A stretch of DNA of 64,000 nucleotides from the NCBI RefSeq assembly GCF_010727475.1, contig NZ_AP022567.1, positions 5,890,001 through 5,954,000 on the forward strand, given 5' to 3'. The notes beneath the pieces were generated by a model. It made no database searches and was not told the DNA's origin. It was given only the letters and a program-made list of their open reading frames with translations. The position numbers and the translations under genes are program-made. Of this stretch, positions 42,616-49,701 are shown one piece after another (the stretch's first letter is position 1; every line of letters starts with the position of its first letter). This stretch comes from Mycolicibacterium mageritense. GTDB lineage: Bacteria; Actinomycetota; Actinomycetes; Mycobacteriales; Mycobacteriaceae.

Positions 42616-43467
42616 GTGACGGAAAACAGCACAGATCTGGTCGGCCTGCGCACAGTGGCAGAGCAGTTGGCGACCGAAGCCGCCGAATTCGTCCGGGCCC
42701 GTCGCGTCGAGGTGTTCGGCGGCGGCGGTGCCGAGGCCCGCGAGGGGAACGACGGGGGCGCGGTCCGATCCAAGAGCACGCCCACCGATCCGGTCACGGT
42801 CGTGGACACCGAGACCGAACGGTGGCTGCGCGAGCGGCTGGCCGTGCTGCGGCCGGGGGAGCATGTGCTCGGCGAGGAGGAAGGCGGCCGCCGCGACGGG
42901 CGGGACGGGTTGAGCTGGGTGATCGATCCGATCGACGGCACGGTCAACTTCGTCTACGGCATCGCGGCGTACGCGGTGTCGGTGGCCGTCCAGCAGGACG
43001 GTGAGTCGGTCGCGGGCGCGGTCGCCAATGTGCCGGCGGGCGTGGTCTACTCCGCGGCCCGAGGGCACGGCGCGCACGCGCTCCAGGACGGGGTGAGCAC
43101 GCCGTTGCGGTGCAACGCCGTCGACGACCTCGGCATGGCCTTGCTCGGCACCGGTTTCTCCTATGTTCCCGAGCGGCGGCAACAACAAGCCCAGATCCTG
43201 GCCCGGATCCTGCCCGAGGTCCGCGATGTGCGCCGGATCGGTTCGTGCGCACTCGACCTGTGCATGGTCGCGGCAGGCCAGCTCGACGCGTACTACGAGG
43301 ACGGCGTGCATGTGTGGGACTGGGCCGCGGGTGCGTTGATCGCGGCCGAGGCGGGTGCGCGGCTGTGGCTGCCGGCCACCGGCGGTCCCGGGCGGATCGC
43401 GGCAGCGGCGCCGGGCATCGCGACCGCGCTCACCGGCGCGCTAGCAGGCGCCGGTATGGATCTTTGA
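42616..43467 (+). CDS. suhB: inositol-1-monophosphatase family protein SuhB
   Basis: A 283-residue Mg-dependent phosphatase that makes myo-inositol for phosphatidylinositol and mycothiol. GTG 42616 fits the mycobacterial start. Metal-binding motifs are DPVTVVDTETERWLRERL, EHVLGEEEGG (Glu), WVIDPIDGTVNFVYGI (DPIDGT) and the C-terminal VHVWDWAAGALIAAEAG. It is divergent from ppgK and convergent with cei, whose end it overlaps by 27 bp, the gene order known for Rv2701c/Rv2700. Confidence 0.96.
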   Translation: MTENSTDLVGLRTVAEQLATEAAEFVRARRVEVFGGGGAEAREGNDGGAVRSKSTPTDPVTVVDTETERWLRERLAVLRPGEHVLGEEEGGRRDGRDGLSWVIDPIDGTVNFVYGIAAYAVSVAVQQDGESVAGAVANVPAGVVYSAARGHGAHALQDGVSTPLRCNAVDDLGMALLGTGFSYVPERRQQQAQILARILPEVRDVRRIGSCALDLCMVAAGQLDAYYEDGVHVWDWAAGALIAAEAGARLWLPATGGPGRIAAAAPGIATALTGALAGAGMDL

Positions 43468-44091
43468 CAGCAGCGCCGAGTCCGCGGGCTGGGTGGCGTC
43501 GGGACGCAGGCTGGCCAGCACGGCGTTGATGTCGTCGCTGCTGGCGAGCTCGCTGAACTCCGTGCCGAGCGCCAGATCGACTGTGGCATCCGGTCTTTCG
43601 TCCTGGAAGAGCTCGGTGCACGGCGCCACGAGCCACACCGCGGCCGCGGCCGTGCGCCCCGTTGGGCCGAACCGGATCTGGCCCTGGCACTCCAGACGGG
43701 TGGTCGAGTAGATCGGGTCGTTGCTCGCTTCCGGCTGGGCGAAGCCGAGATCGCGCAGTGCGCCGGCCACCTCGCCGGCCTGGCCGCCCTGTCCGCTCGC
43801 GTTGAGCACGCGGATCTTGGTCTCGGCCAACGGGGCAGGGGTGATGTCGGTCATCGCCGAACGGGCGACCTGCTCGCCGAGCACCGGCGTTGCCGGGTCG
43901 GTGGGTGCGGGCGGCGCGTTGCACACCGTGGCCTCGTGCACGTCGGCCGGCCGGTTGAGCGCGACGACCCACACCGTCAGCGTCACCACCGCGAGTGCGA
44001 CGAAGAGCACAATGCCCGGAACAAAGTTGCGCCGACGGAACGGGCGACCGTGTCGGTCGAAGGCGGTGCCATCGGTGATTTGCGCGACCAC
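43441..44091 (-). CDS. cei: envelope integrity protein Cei
   Basis: A 216-residue membrane-anchored protein starting at GTG 44091. A single TM helix (NFVPGIVLFVALAVVTLTVWVVAL) near the N-terminus is followed by an extracytoplasmic LytR_C-type domain (ETKIRVLNASGQGGQAGEVA, GALRDLGFAQPEASND) and paired Cys residues (ATVCNAP, RLECQGQI, APCTEL, TGAC) that probably form disulfides. The orthologue Rv2700 is needed for envelope integrity and antibiotic tolerance. Start is divergent from the DUF4193 gene with a CRP-like site between them. Confidence 0.93.
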   Translation of the reverse strand: MVAQITDGTAFDRHGRPFRRRNFVPGIVLFVALAVVTLTVWVVALNRPADVHEATVCNAPPAPTDPATPVLGEQVARSAMTDITPAPLAETKIRVLNASGQGGQAGEVAGALRDLGFAQPEASNDPIYSTTRLECQGQIRFGPTGRTAAAAVWLVAPCTELFQDERPDATVDLALGTEFSELASSDDINAVLASLRPDATQPADSALLSKIHTGAC

Positions 44092-44142
44092 CCCTGCACT
44101 CTAAAGGCAAGGTCGTCCATTGCCGCGCCAGAGCTCAGAGAA

Positions 44143-44164
44143 CAGTGTGATGTAAATCACACTG
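44143..44164. promoter_or_regulatory. CRP (cAMP receptor protein) binding site
   Basis: A perfect palindrome with 9-base arms CAGTGTGAT and ATCACACTG around GTAA. It contains TGTGA-N6-TCACA, the exact CRP consensus also used by mycobacterial CRP (Rv3676 type). It lies 52 bp before the cei start and 94 bp before the DUF4193 start, so it may act on either or both divergent genes. Confidence 0.82.
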
Positions 44165-44257
44165 AAACGTGTGGCAATCCGGGCACGAATCATTTGGGGA
44201 ATGCGTTCGACGCTGGTACAAAGCTCAGCTGCAAGGACAAGGGAGGGGACACAGACG

Positions 44258-44560
44258 ATGGCTACCGACTACGACGCTCCGCGGCGCACCGAGACTGACG
44301 ACGTTTCCGAGGATTCGCTCGAGGAGCTCAAGGCCCGGCGCAACGAGGCACAGTCCGCCGTGGTTGATGTCGACGAATCTGAATCCGCCGAGTCATTCGA
44401 GCTGCCGGGCGCGGATCTGTCGGGTGAAGAACTGTCAGTGCGAGTGGTCCCGAAGCAGGCGGACGAGTTCACCTGTTCGAGCTGCTTCCTGGTTCATCAC
44501 CGCAGCCGTCTCGCCAGTGAGAAGAACGGCGTGATGATCTGCACCGATTGCGCCGCCTGA
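44258..44560 (+). CDS. DUF4193 zinc-ribbon-like small protein
   Basis: A 100-residue acidic protein, highly conserved in actinobacteria (Rv2699c type). The acidic N-terminal half (SLEELKARRNEAQSAVVDVD, ESESAESFELPG) precedes a C-terminal four-Cys zinc-binding module FTCSSCFLVHHRSRL and MICTDCAA. The function is unknown, but conservation next to sigA suggests a housekeeping role. ATG 44258 is chosen (GGGAGGGG upstream). Expression probably responds to cAMP through the CRP site upstream. Confidence 0.93.
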   Translation: MATDYDAPRRTETDDVSEDSLEELKARRNEAQSAVVDVDESESAESFELPGADLSGEELSVRVVPKQADEFTCSSCFLVHHRSRLASEKNGVMICTDCAA

Positions 44561-44570
44561 GCCTCAGGCG
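44554..44570. terminator. short bidirectional hairpin at convergent stops
   Basis: CGCCTGA (44554-44560) and TCAGGCG (44564-44570) form a 7-bp stem with a 3-base loop, exactly at the DUF4193 stop and 1 bp before the DUF3093 stop. No T tract. It would serve both genes. Confidence 0.5.
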
Positions 44571-45050
44571 TCAGCCGCCGAGCGCGGCCAGCACGCGGTC
44601 CGGGTGACGGGTACTGACCAACCAGTACGGGGTGGGGTCATCCGGATCGTCGAGCACCACCAGCACCATGGGGCCGATCCAGGCCCGGTGCACCACATAT
44701 GCGGCAGGGTCTAGTTGCCTGCCGAGCGCGGCGGACTTCGCCGAACGCGGCACCTCCGCGGTGCGCGATATGACACTGACCGGCAGGTGGGCCGAACCCA
44801 CCCAAACTTCGGTCTCGCGGTCGGGCTGATCGACCACCTGAATCTCGGTCTTGCTGAACCACAGCAGCACTGCCACGGCCACCGGTATCAGCACGGCGTG
44901 CGGCACCCAGGCGGGTATCGCCGGGACACCCATGTTGACCTGCACGGCGATCAGGATCGCCAGGCCCACCGCGGGCAGGGTCCACCACCAGGGCACCCAC
45001 AACCGCTCGTGATACCGCACGGTTCGGGTGGTTGCGCGCGTGTCTGACAC
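44571..45050 (-). CDS. DUF3093 membrane protein
   Basis: A 159-residue protein (Rv2698 type) with two adjacent TM helices (WVPWWWTLPAVGLAILIAVQV and WVPHAVLIPVAVAVLLWF) followed by a soluble beta-rich domain (TEVWVGSAHLPVSVISRTAE, PYWLVSTRHPDRVLAAL). GTG 45050 is chosen because the longer GTG-preceded start at 45083 would run into the dut start region. Function unknown; conserved between DUF4193 and dut in mycobacteria. It is divergent from dut. Confidence 0.9.
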   Translation of the reverse strand: MSDTRATTRTVRYHERLWVPWWWTLPAVGLAILIAVQVNMGVPAIPAWVPHAVLIPVAVAVLLWFSKTEIQVVDQPDRETEVWVGSAHLPVSVISRTAEVPRSAKSAALGRQLDPAAYVVHRAWIGPMVLVVLDDPDDPTPYWLVSTRHPDRVLAALGG

Positions 45051-45061
45051 GCGGCTCAGAG

Positions 45062-45067
45062 TAATCT
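45062..45067 (+). promoter_or_regulatory. candidate -10 for a leaderless dut transcript
   Basis: TAATCT lies 8 bp before the dut GTG at 45076, so transcription would start at or within a base or two of the start codon. No ribosome site precedes the GTG. This is the usual layout of mycobacterial leaderless genes. Confidence 0.58.
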
Positions 45068-45075
45068 GTGACGTC

Positions 45076-45540
45076 GTGTCCAACTCCCTGGCGGTCGTCC
45101 GATTGGACCGCGAACTACCGATGCCCGCTCGGGCCCACGAAGGTGACGCCGGCGTCGACCTCTACAGCGCACAGGACGTGGAACTGGCACCCGGTCAACG
45201 GGCGCTCGTTCCCACCGGTGTGGCGGTCGCGATTCCCCACGGCATGGTGGGTCTGGTGCATCCCCGCTCGGGTTTGGCTGCGCGCGTTGGTCTTTCGATC
45301 GTCAACAGCCCGGGCACGATCGATGCCGGCTACCGCGGTGAGATCAAGGTGTCACTGATCAACCTCGATCCCCACACGCCGATAGTGGTCAACCGCGGTG
45401 ACCGGATTGCCCAGCTGCTGGTGCAGCGGGTAGAACTTCCCGAATTGGTCGAGGTCACCTCGTTCGACGAGGCCGGCCTGGCCGACACTTCCCGTGGCGA
45501 CGGCGGCCACGGCTCCTCCGGCGGACATGCGAGTTTGTGA
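45076..45540 (+). CDS. dut: deoxyuridine 5'-triphosphate nucleotidohydrolase
   Basis: A 154-residue dUTPase, the same length as the M. tuberculosis enzyme. It hydrolyses dUTP to dUMP, keeping uracil out of DNA and feeding dTMP synthesis. The five trimeric dUTPase motifs are present: HEGDAGVDLYSA, HPRSGLAARVGLS, NSPGTIDAGYRGEIKV, RGDRIAQLLVQ and the C-terminal GHGSSGGH arm. It also has the mycobacterial ASTRGD-like loop region before the arm (ADTSRGDGG). The stop overlaps the next start (TGATG). Confidence 0.97.
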   Translation: MSNSLAVVRLDRELPMPARAHEGDAGVDLYSAQDVELAPGQRALVPTGVAVAIPHGMVGLVHPRSGLAARVGLSIVNSPGTIDAGYRGEIKVSLINLDPHTPIVVNRGDRIAQLLVQRVELPELVEVTSFDEAGLADTSRGDGGHGSSGGHASL

Positions 45541-46313
45541 TGGCATTCGGAAAACGCAGCAAGAAGGACGACAGCGCGGACAAGGGCAGCAGCACGCTGC
45601 GCGCGTCCGAGGAGTCGGCACCGGCCGACGACATCGACGCGGACGAGCCGCTGGAAGGCCCGTTCGACATCGACGACTTCGACGACGCGAGCGTCGCCGC
45701 GCAGGGCCGCCTCGACCTCGGTTCGGTGCTCATCCCGATGCCCGACGGGGGTCAGGTGCAGGTCGAGCTCAACGAGGCGGGTGCGCCGAGCGCGGTGTGG
45801 GTGGTGACGCCCAACGGCCGGTTCACGATCGCCGCGTACGCCGCGCCGAAGAGCCCGGGCCTGTGGCGCGAGGTGGCGACCGAACTCGCCGACTCGTTGC
45901 GCAAGGACGCCGAGTCGGTCAGCATCCAGGACGGCCCGTGGGGGCGTGAGGTGGTCGGCACCGGCAATGGCGGCGTGGTGCGGTTCATCGGCGCCGACGG
46001 CTATCGCTGGATGGTGCGCTGTGTGGTCAACGGCTCCGCGGAGACCATCGACGCGCTCGCCGAAGAGGCCCGGGCGTCATTGGCCGACTGTGTCGTCCGG
46101 CGCGGCGACACGCCGCTGCCGGTCCGAACCCCGCTGCAGGTGCAGTTGCCCGAACCCATGGCGGCGCAACTGCGCGCGGCAGCACAGGCCGCCGCCGAAC
46201 AGGCCCAGCAGCAGGCGCCTCCTCAGGAGCAGCAGCAGCAGCCCGCGCCGGTTGCGCGCCGCAGTGCGCAGGGCTCGGCGATGCAGCAGCTGCGCACCAT
46301 CACGGGCGGGTGA
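45540..46313 (+). CDS. DUF3710 protein
   Basis: A 257-residue conserved actinobacterial protein (Rv2696c type). The charged N-terminus (MAFGKRSKKDDSADKGSS) leads to the DUF3710 domain (GPFDIDDFDDASVAAQGRLD, VQVELNEAGAPSAVWVVTPN, LWREVATELADSLRKDAESV, RFIGADGYRWMVRCVVNGSA) and a Gln/Pro/Ala-rich C-terminal tail (QQQAPPQEQQQQPAPVARRS). ATG 45540 shares bases with the dut stop, so the pair is translationally coupled. Function unknown. Confidence 0.93.
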   Translation: MAFGKRSKKDDSADKGSSTLRASEESAPADDIDADEPLEGPFDIDDFDDASVAAQGRLDLGSVLIPMPDGGQVQVELNEAGAPSAVWVVTPNGRFTIAAYAAPKSPGLWREVATELADSLRKDAESVSIQDGPWGREVVGTGNGGVVRFIGADGYRWMVRCVVNGSAETIDALAEEARASLADCVVRRGDTPLPVRTPLQVQLPEPMAAQLRAAAQAAAEQAQQQAPPQEQQQQPAPVARRSAQGSAMQQLRTITGG

Positions 46314-46333
46314 TTCGTCGGCCCGGGACGGTC

Positions 46334-47032
46334 TCAGGCCTCCTGGAGCGCCGCGACGCACGCCGCGCCGAGGACACCGGTGTCGACACCCATGCGCTCG
46401 AGCGTGACCGCGCGTAGCGCCGCCCGCGGGACTGCCGAGACCCACTCATAACCGACCTCGGCCGGGTGGACCGGGTCGTCGGTGGCCACCGCGACCCCCA
46501 TCGGCACCGCCAGTCGCTCCAGTTCGGCGCAACTGGGCGCCCGGCAGGCCGAGGCTTCGTCCATCGCATCCGGCAGGGCGGGCCATTGCCCCACCCACGA
46601 CCGGGCCAGCTCGTCGGCCAGCCATGCGGGGCTCGACGCGCGCATCTGGGCCACCGCGGCGGCCAGCCCGTCGCGGCGCAGCAGTTCGGCGGACTGGCGC
46701 GCCAGCAATGCCGCGGGCGCATGCTGTGGCGAACCCGTCCAGGGCGGCAGTGCGGCCAGTACCGCGACCGCGCGGTTGGGGTGTGCCAAAGCCCACAATG
46801 TGGCCACGACCGCGCCGATCGAGACCCCGCCGACAGCGATCGGGCCGCCGCGCGCGGCATCGTCGAGGGCCTCGCGGTAGCCGTCGAGCAACCGGCCCGG
46901 GGTGGGCGCCGGCGTCACAACCACCGCGCCGACCTGGTGTAACGCGGCGGAAAACGCCCGGTAGACATAGTCGTCGTCGGATCCGGTGCCGGCCAGCAGG
47001 ACCGTGGTGACACCACGCAGATGCACGCTCAT
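46334..47032 (-). CDS. alpha/beta hydrolase
   Basis: A 232-residue protein (Rv2695 type) with an alpha/beta-hydrolase fold. The nucleophile elbow is GGVSIGA with the candidate Ser; LLAGTGSDDDYVYRAFSAAL is the oxyanion-hole loop region; the Asp/His end is less clear (VATDDPVHPAEV supplies both candidates). It has no signal peptide, so it should be cytoplasmic. The substrate is unknown. Convergent with DUF3710 (20 bp) and divergent from the OB-fold gene. Confidence 0.86.
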   Translation of the reverse strand: MSVHLRGVTTVLLAGTGSDDDYVYRAFSAALHQVGAVVVTPAPTPGRLLDGYREALDDAARGGPIAVGGVSIGAVVATLWALAHPNRAVAVLAALPPWTGSPQHAPAALLARQSAELLRRDGLAAAVAQMRASSPAWLADELARSWVGQWPALPDAMDEASACRAPSCAELERLAVPMGVAVATDDPVHPAEVGYEWVSAVPRAALRAVTLERMGVDTGVLGAACVAALQEA

Positions 47033-47166
47033 CTGATGATCGTGCCCGCCCCGTCAAATCAGCGGCACGCCGAGTGGAACCCCACGTGGCATTCGTGTCG
47101 TAAGAGGTCTACCGTGGCGTTGGTTGGGCGGATCCAAGGTGGATCCGCGAGAGGTCAGGAGAGGCC

Positions 47167-47538
47167 ATGGCTACGGCCGAAGGGTATCTGCGCCGGCTCA
47201 CACGACGCCTGACAGAAGACCCAGAGCAACTCGACGTCGAAGAGCTCAGCGAGGAAGCCGCCAACACCGGCGCGCAGAAGGCGATCGACTGCCAGCGCGG
47301 CCAGGAGGTGACGATGGTCGGAACCCTGCGCAGTGTCGAATGCAATGGCAAGGGCTGTTCCGGCGGCGTCAAGGCCGAACTGTTCGACGGCACCGACACC
47401 GTGATGTTGGTGTGGTTGGGTCAGCGTCGCATTCCGGGTATCGAGTCGGGCCGCACCCTGCGGGTGCACGGACGGATCGGCAAACTGGACAACGGCGGTA
47501 AAGCGATTTACAACCCGCACTACGAAATTCAGAAGTGA
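47167..47538 (+). CDS. OB-fold nucleic acid-binding protein
   Basis: A 123-residue protein (Rv2694c type). A helical N-terminus (GYLRRLTRRLTEDPEQLDVE) is followed by an OB-fold: VTMVGTLRSVECNGKGCSGG, VKAELFDGTDTVMLVWLGQR, RTLRVHGRIGKLDNGGKAIY. The fold suggests single-stranded nucleic acid binding. ATG 47167 is preceded by GGAGAGG. It overlaps the DUF3159 start (GTGA). Confidence 0.92.
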   Translation: MATAEGYLRRLTRRLTEDPEQLDVEELSEEAANTGAQKAIDCQRGQEVTMVGTLRSVECNGKGCSGGVKAELFDGTDTVMLVWLGQRRIPGIESGRTLRVHGRIGKLDNGGKAIYNPHYEIQK

Positions 47539-48239
47539 GCCAGGCCGACAACAGCCCGCCCGAGGAGTCCGAGAGCGAGCCGGCGCTGCCGGCCACCCCG
47601 TCACATGGCGGCGCCAGGGCGGTGCTGGACCAGATGGGCGGGGTCAGCGGCCTCATCTACTCATCACTGCCCGTCGTGGTCTTCGTGCCGGTGTCGACTC
47701 TGTTCGGGCTCATGCCCGCGATCGGCGCGGCACTCGGCGTGGCCACCCTCATCCTGATCTGGCGCCTGGTCCGCCGTGAATCACTGCAGCCGGCGATCTC
47801 CGGCTTCTTCGCCGTGGGCGTCAGCGCGTTGATCGCGTATCTGGTGGGGGAGTCGAAAGGCTATTTCCTGCTGGGTATCTGGAGCTCGCTGCTGTACGCC
47901 GTGTTGTTCGGCGTCTCGGTGCTGATCCGCCGGCCCGTCGTCGGCTATATCTGGGGCTGGGTCAACTCGCACGACCGGGACTGGCGCGAGGTGCGCAGGG
48001 CCGTGACGGCTTTCGACATCGCGACCATCACCTGGGTGCTGGTGTTCGGGTCGCGGTTCCTGGTCCAGCAGTACCTGTACGACGCCGACGAGACCGGTTG
48101 GCTTGGCGTGGCGCGCATCGCGATGGGCTGGCCGCTCACCGCCGTCGCCGCGCTGGTGACCTATCTGGCGATCCGGACCGCTCAGCGCGCGCTACATGAG
48201 CACGACGCTGCCGAGCCCGCCGGAGAAGCCCGGAGCTAG
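47535..48239 (+). CDS. DUF3159 membrane protein
   Basis: A 234-residue protein (Rv2693c type) starting at GTG 47535, which overlaps the preceding stop. After a 35-residue acidic N-terminus it has about five to six TM helices (LPVVVFVPVSTLFGLMPAIG, ISGFFAVGVSALIAYLV, FLLGIWSSLLYAVLFGVSVL, WVLVFGSRFLVQQYLYDADE, WPLTAVAALVTYLAI) and the conserved loop GWVNSHDRDWREVRRAVTAF. Function unknown. It is convergent with ceoC. Confidence 0.92.
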   Translation: MSQADNSPPEESESEPALPATPSHGGARAVLDQMGGVSGLIYSSLPVVVFVPVSTLFGLMPAIGAALGVATLILIWRLVRRESLQPAISGFFAVGVSALIAYLVGESKGYFLLGIWSSLLYAVLFGVSVLIRRPVVGYIWGWVNSHDRDWREVRRAVTAFDIATITWVLVFGSRFLVQQYLYDADETGWLGVARIAMGWPLTAVAALVTYLAIRTAQRALHEHDAAEPAGEARS

Positions 48240-48252
48240 GGCCGCGCCCCGG

Positions 48253-48921
48253 TCAGCGGGCGGAGGGGCGGAGCAGCAGTTCGCGCAGCTCGTCCTCGAC
48301 TTCGGTGACGGCCACGAACAGCAGCTCATCGCCACCCTCAAGGGGCTCGTCGGATTCCGGCACTATCACCCGGGCGCCGCGCAGAATCGTCACCAGGGAC
48401 GCGTCACGGGGCAGTTCGAGGCGTTTGACGGGCTTGCCGCCCCATGGCGTGTCGTCAGGCAGCGTGATCTCGACCAGGTTGGCCTGACCCTTGCGGAACT
48501 CCATCAGCCGCACGAGGTCTCCCACCGCGACGGCCTCCTCGACCAGTGAGGCGAGCATGCGGGGCGTCGACACCGCGACGTCGACACCCCAGTTCTCGTC
48601 GAACAGCCACTCGTTGCGCGGATCGTTGACCCGGGCGACCACGCGCGGCACCGCGAATTCGGTCTTGGCCAGCAGGCTGACCACCACATTGACCTTGTCG
48701 TCGCCCGTGGCGGCGATGACGACGTCGAAGTCCTCCAGGTGGACGGATTCCAGCATCGTGAGCTCGCACGCGTCGCCGAGACGCCAGTGCGCGGCGGGAA
48801 TGGCGTCGACGTCGATGTGGTCGGGGCTGCGCTCGAGCAGCGTCACCTCGTGGTCGCTTTCCAGCAGTTCGCGCGCGATGGAACGGCCGACCGCGCCGGC
48901 ACCGGCGATGGCGACTTTCAT
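48253..48921 (-). CDS. ceoC: TrkA-type potassium uptake regulatory protein CeoC
   Basis: A 222-residue cytoplasmic RCK protein. The N-terminal Rossmann domain binds NAD(H): MKVAIAGAGAVGRSIARELL, acidic VTLLERSPDHIDVD and FDVVIAATGDDKVNVVVSLL. The C-terminal RCK-C domain is VKRLELPRDASLVTILRGAR to EGGDELLFVAVTEVEDELRE. It gates a Trk/APC-type K+ transporter. Its ATG overlaps the ceoB stop (ATGA), so the two are made together, and the likely partner permease is divergent at 49702. Confidence 0.95.
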   Translation of the reverse strand: MKVAIAGAGAVGRSIARELLESDHEVTLLERSPDHIDVDAIPAAHWRLGDACELTMLESVHLEDFDVVIAATGDDKVNVVVSLLAKTEFAVPRVVARVNDPRNEWLFDENWGVDVAVSTPRMLASLVEEAVAVGDLVRLMEFRKGQANLVEITLPDDTPWGGKPVKRLELPRDASLVTILRGARVIVPESDEPLEGGDELLFVAVTEVEDELRELLLRPSAR

Positions 48922-49592
48922 TCCGACTCCAGATCCTCGCTGGGCGGCAGTGCCGCGATGGCCAGGGCTTCGGCGATGTGGCCGGACACTGCGGCGATGT
49001 ACACCTGGTCGCCGGCCTGGATGACGGTTTTCGCGTCGGGCAGGTGACCGCCGCCGAACCTGATCATGAAAGCCACCCGGCCTCCGGTCGCGGCTTCCAG
49101 GTCGGTCACCAGGTGCCCGGCCCAGTCCTCGTGCAGGGGCAGTTCGGCGACACCGACGTTGCCTGAGGGATCCCGCCATTTGGTGGTCTCCGCTTCCCGG
49201 GTCAGCACGTTGAGCAGCCGGTCGGTGGTCCACGGCACCGTCGCGACCGTCGGGATGCCAAGCCGCTCGTAGACGGCGGCACGTTTGGCGTCGTAGATGC
49301 GTGCGACGACGCGTTCGACACCGAACGTCTCGCGGGCCACGCGGGCCGAGATGATGTTGGAGTTGTCGCCCGAGGACACGGCCGCGAACGCGCCGGCCTC
49401 CTCGATGCCCGCCCGCAGTAGCACATCGCGGTCGAAGCCCATGCCGAGCACACGTTCACCCGGGAATTCCGGGGACAACCGGTGAAATGCCGTGCTGTCC
49501 CGATCGATCACCGCGACGTCGTGGCCGATGCGGGCCAGGCTGTCTGCGAGGGAGGCGCCCACACGGCCACATCCCATGACGACTACACGCAC
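48918..49592 (-). CDS. ceoB: TrkA-type potassium uptake regulatory protein CeoB
   Basis: A 224-residue RCK protein, start GTG 49592. It has MRVVVMGCGRVGASLADSLA, the nucleotide-ribose acidic DVAVIDRDSTAFHRL and AAVSSGDNSNIISARVARET, then an RCK-C part ending GDQVYIAAVSGHIAEALAIA. It is the first gene of the ceoB-ceoC pair, with the APC-type permease divergent 109 bp away, as in M. tuberculosis (Rv2691-Rv2690c). Confidence 0.95.
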   Translation of the reverse strand: MRVVVMGCGRVGASLADSLARIGHDVAVIDRDSTAFHRLSPEFPGERVLGMGFDRDVLLRAGIEEAGAFAAVSSGDNSNIISARVARETFGVERVVARIYDAKRAAVYERLGIPTVATVPWTTDRLLNVLTREAETTKWRDPSGNVGVAELPLHEDWAGHLVTDLEAATGGRVAFMIRFGGGHLPDAKTVIQAGDQVYIAAVSGHIAEALAIAALPPSEDLESE

Positions 49593-49687
49593 CCGACGCG
49601 TCCTTTCCGATGGCAGAAAGATGAAGCTATCTCAACCCGTGCACTGACGAACGCTACAGCTTTCGTACGGCCACCGGGGTTCGGGCT

Positions 49688-49693
49688 TACCCT
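49688..49693 (+). promoter_or_regulatory. candidate -10 for a leaderless permease transcript
   Basis: TACCCT is 8 bp before GTG 49702, with no ribosome site between. This supports GTG 49702 as the start over TTG 49693, which would lie inside the promoter. Confidence 0.45.
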
Positions 49694-49701
49694 TGGCACT
49701 C

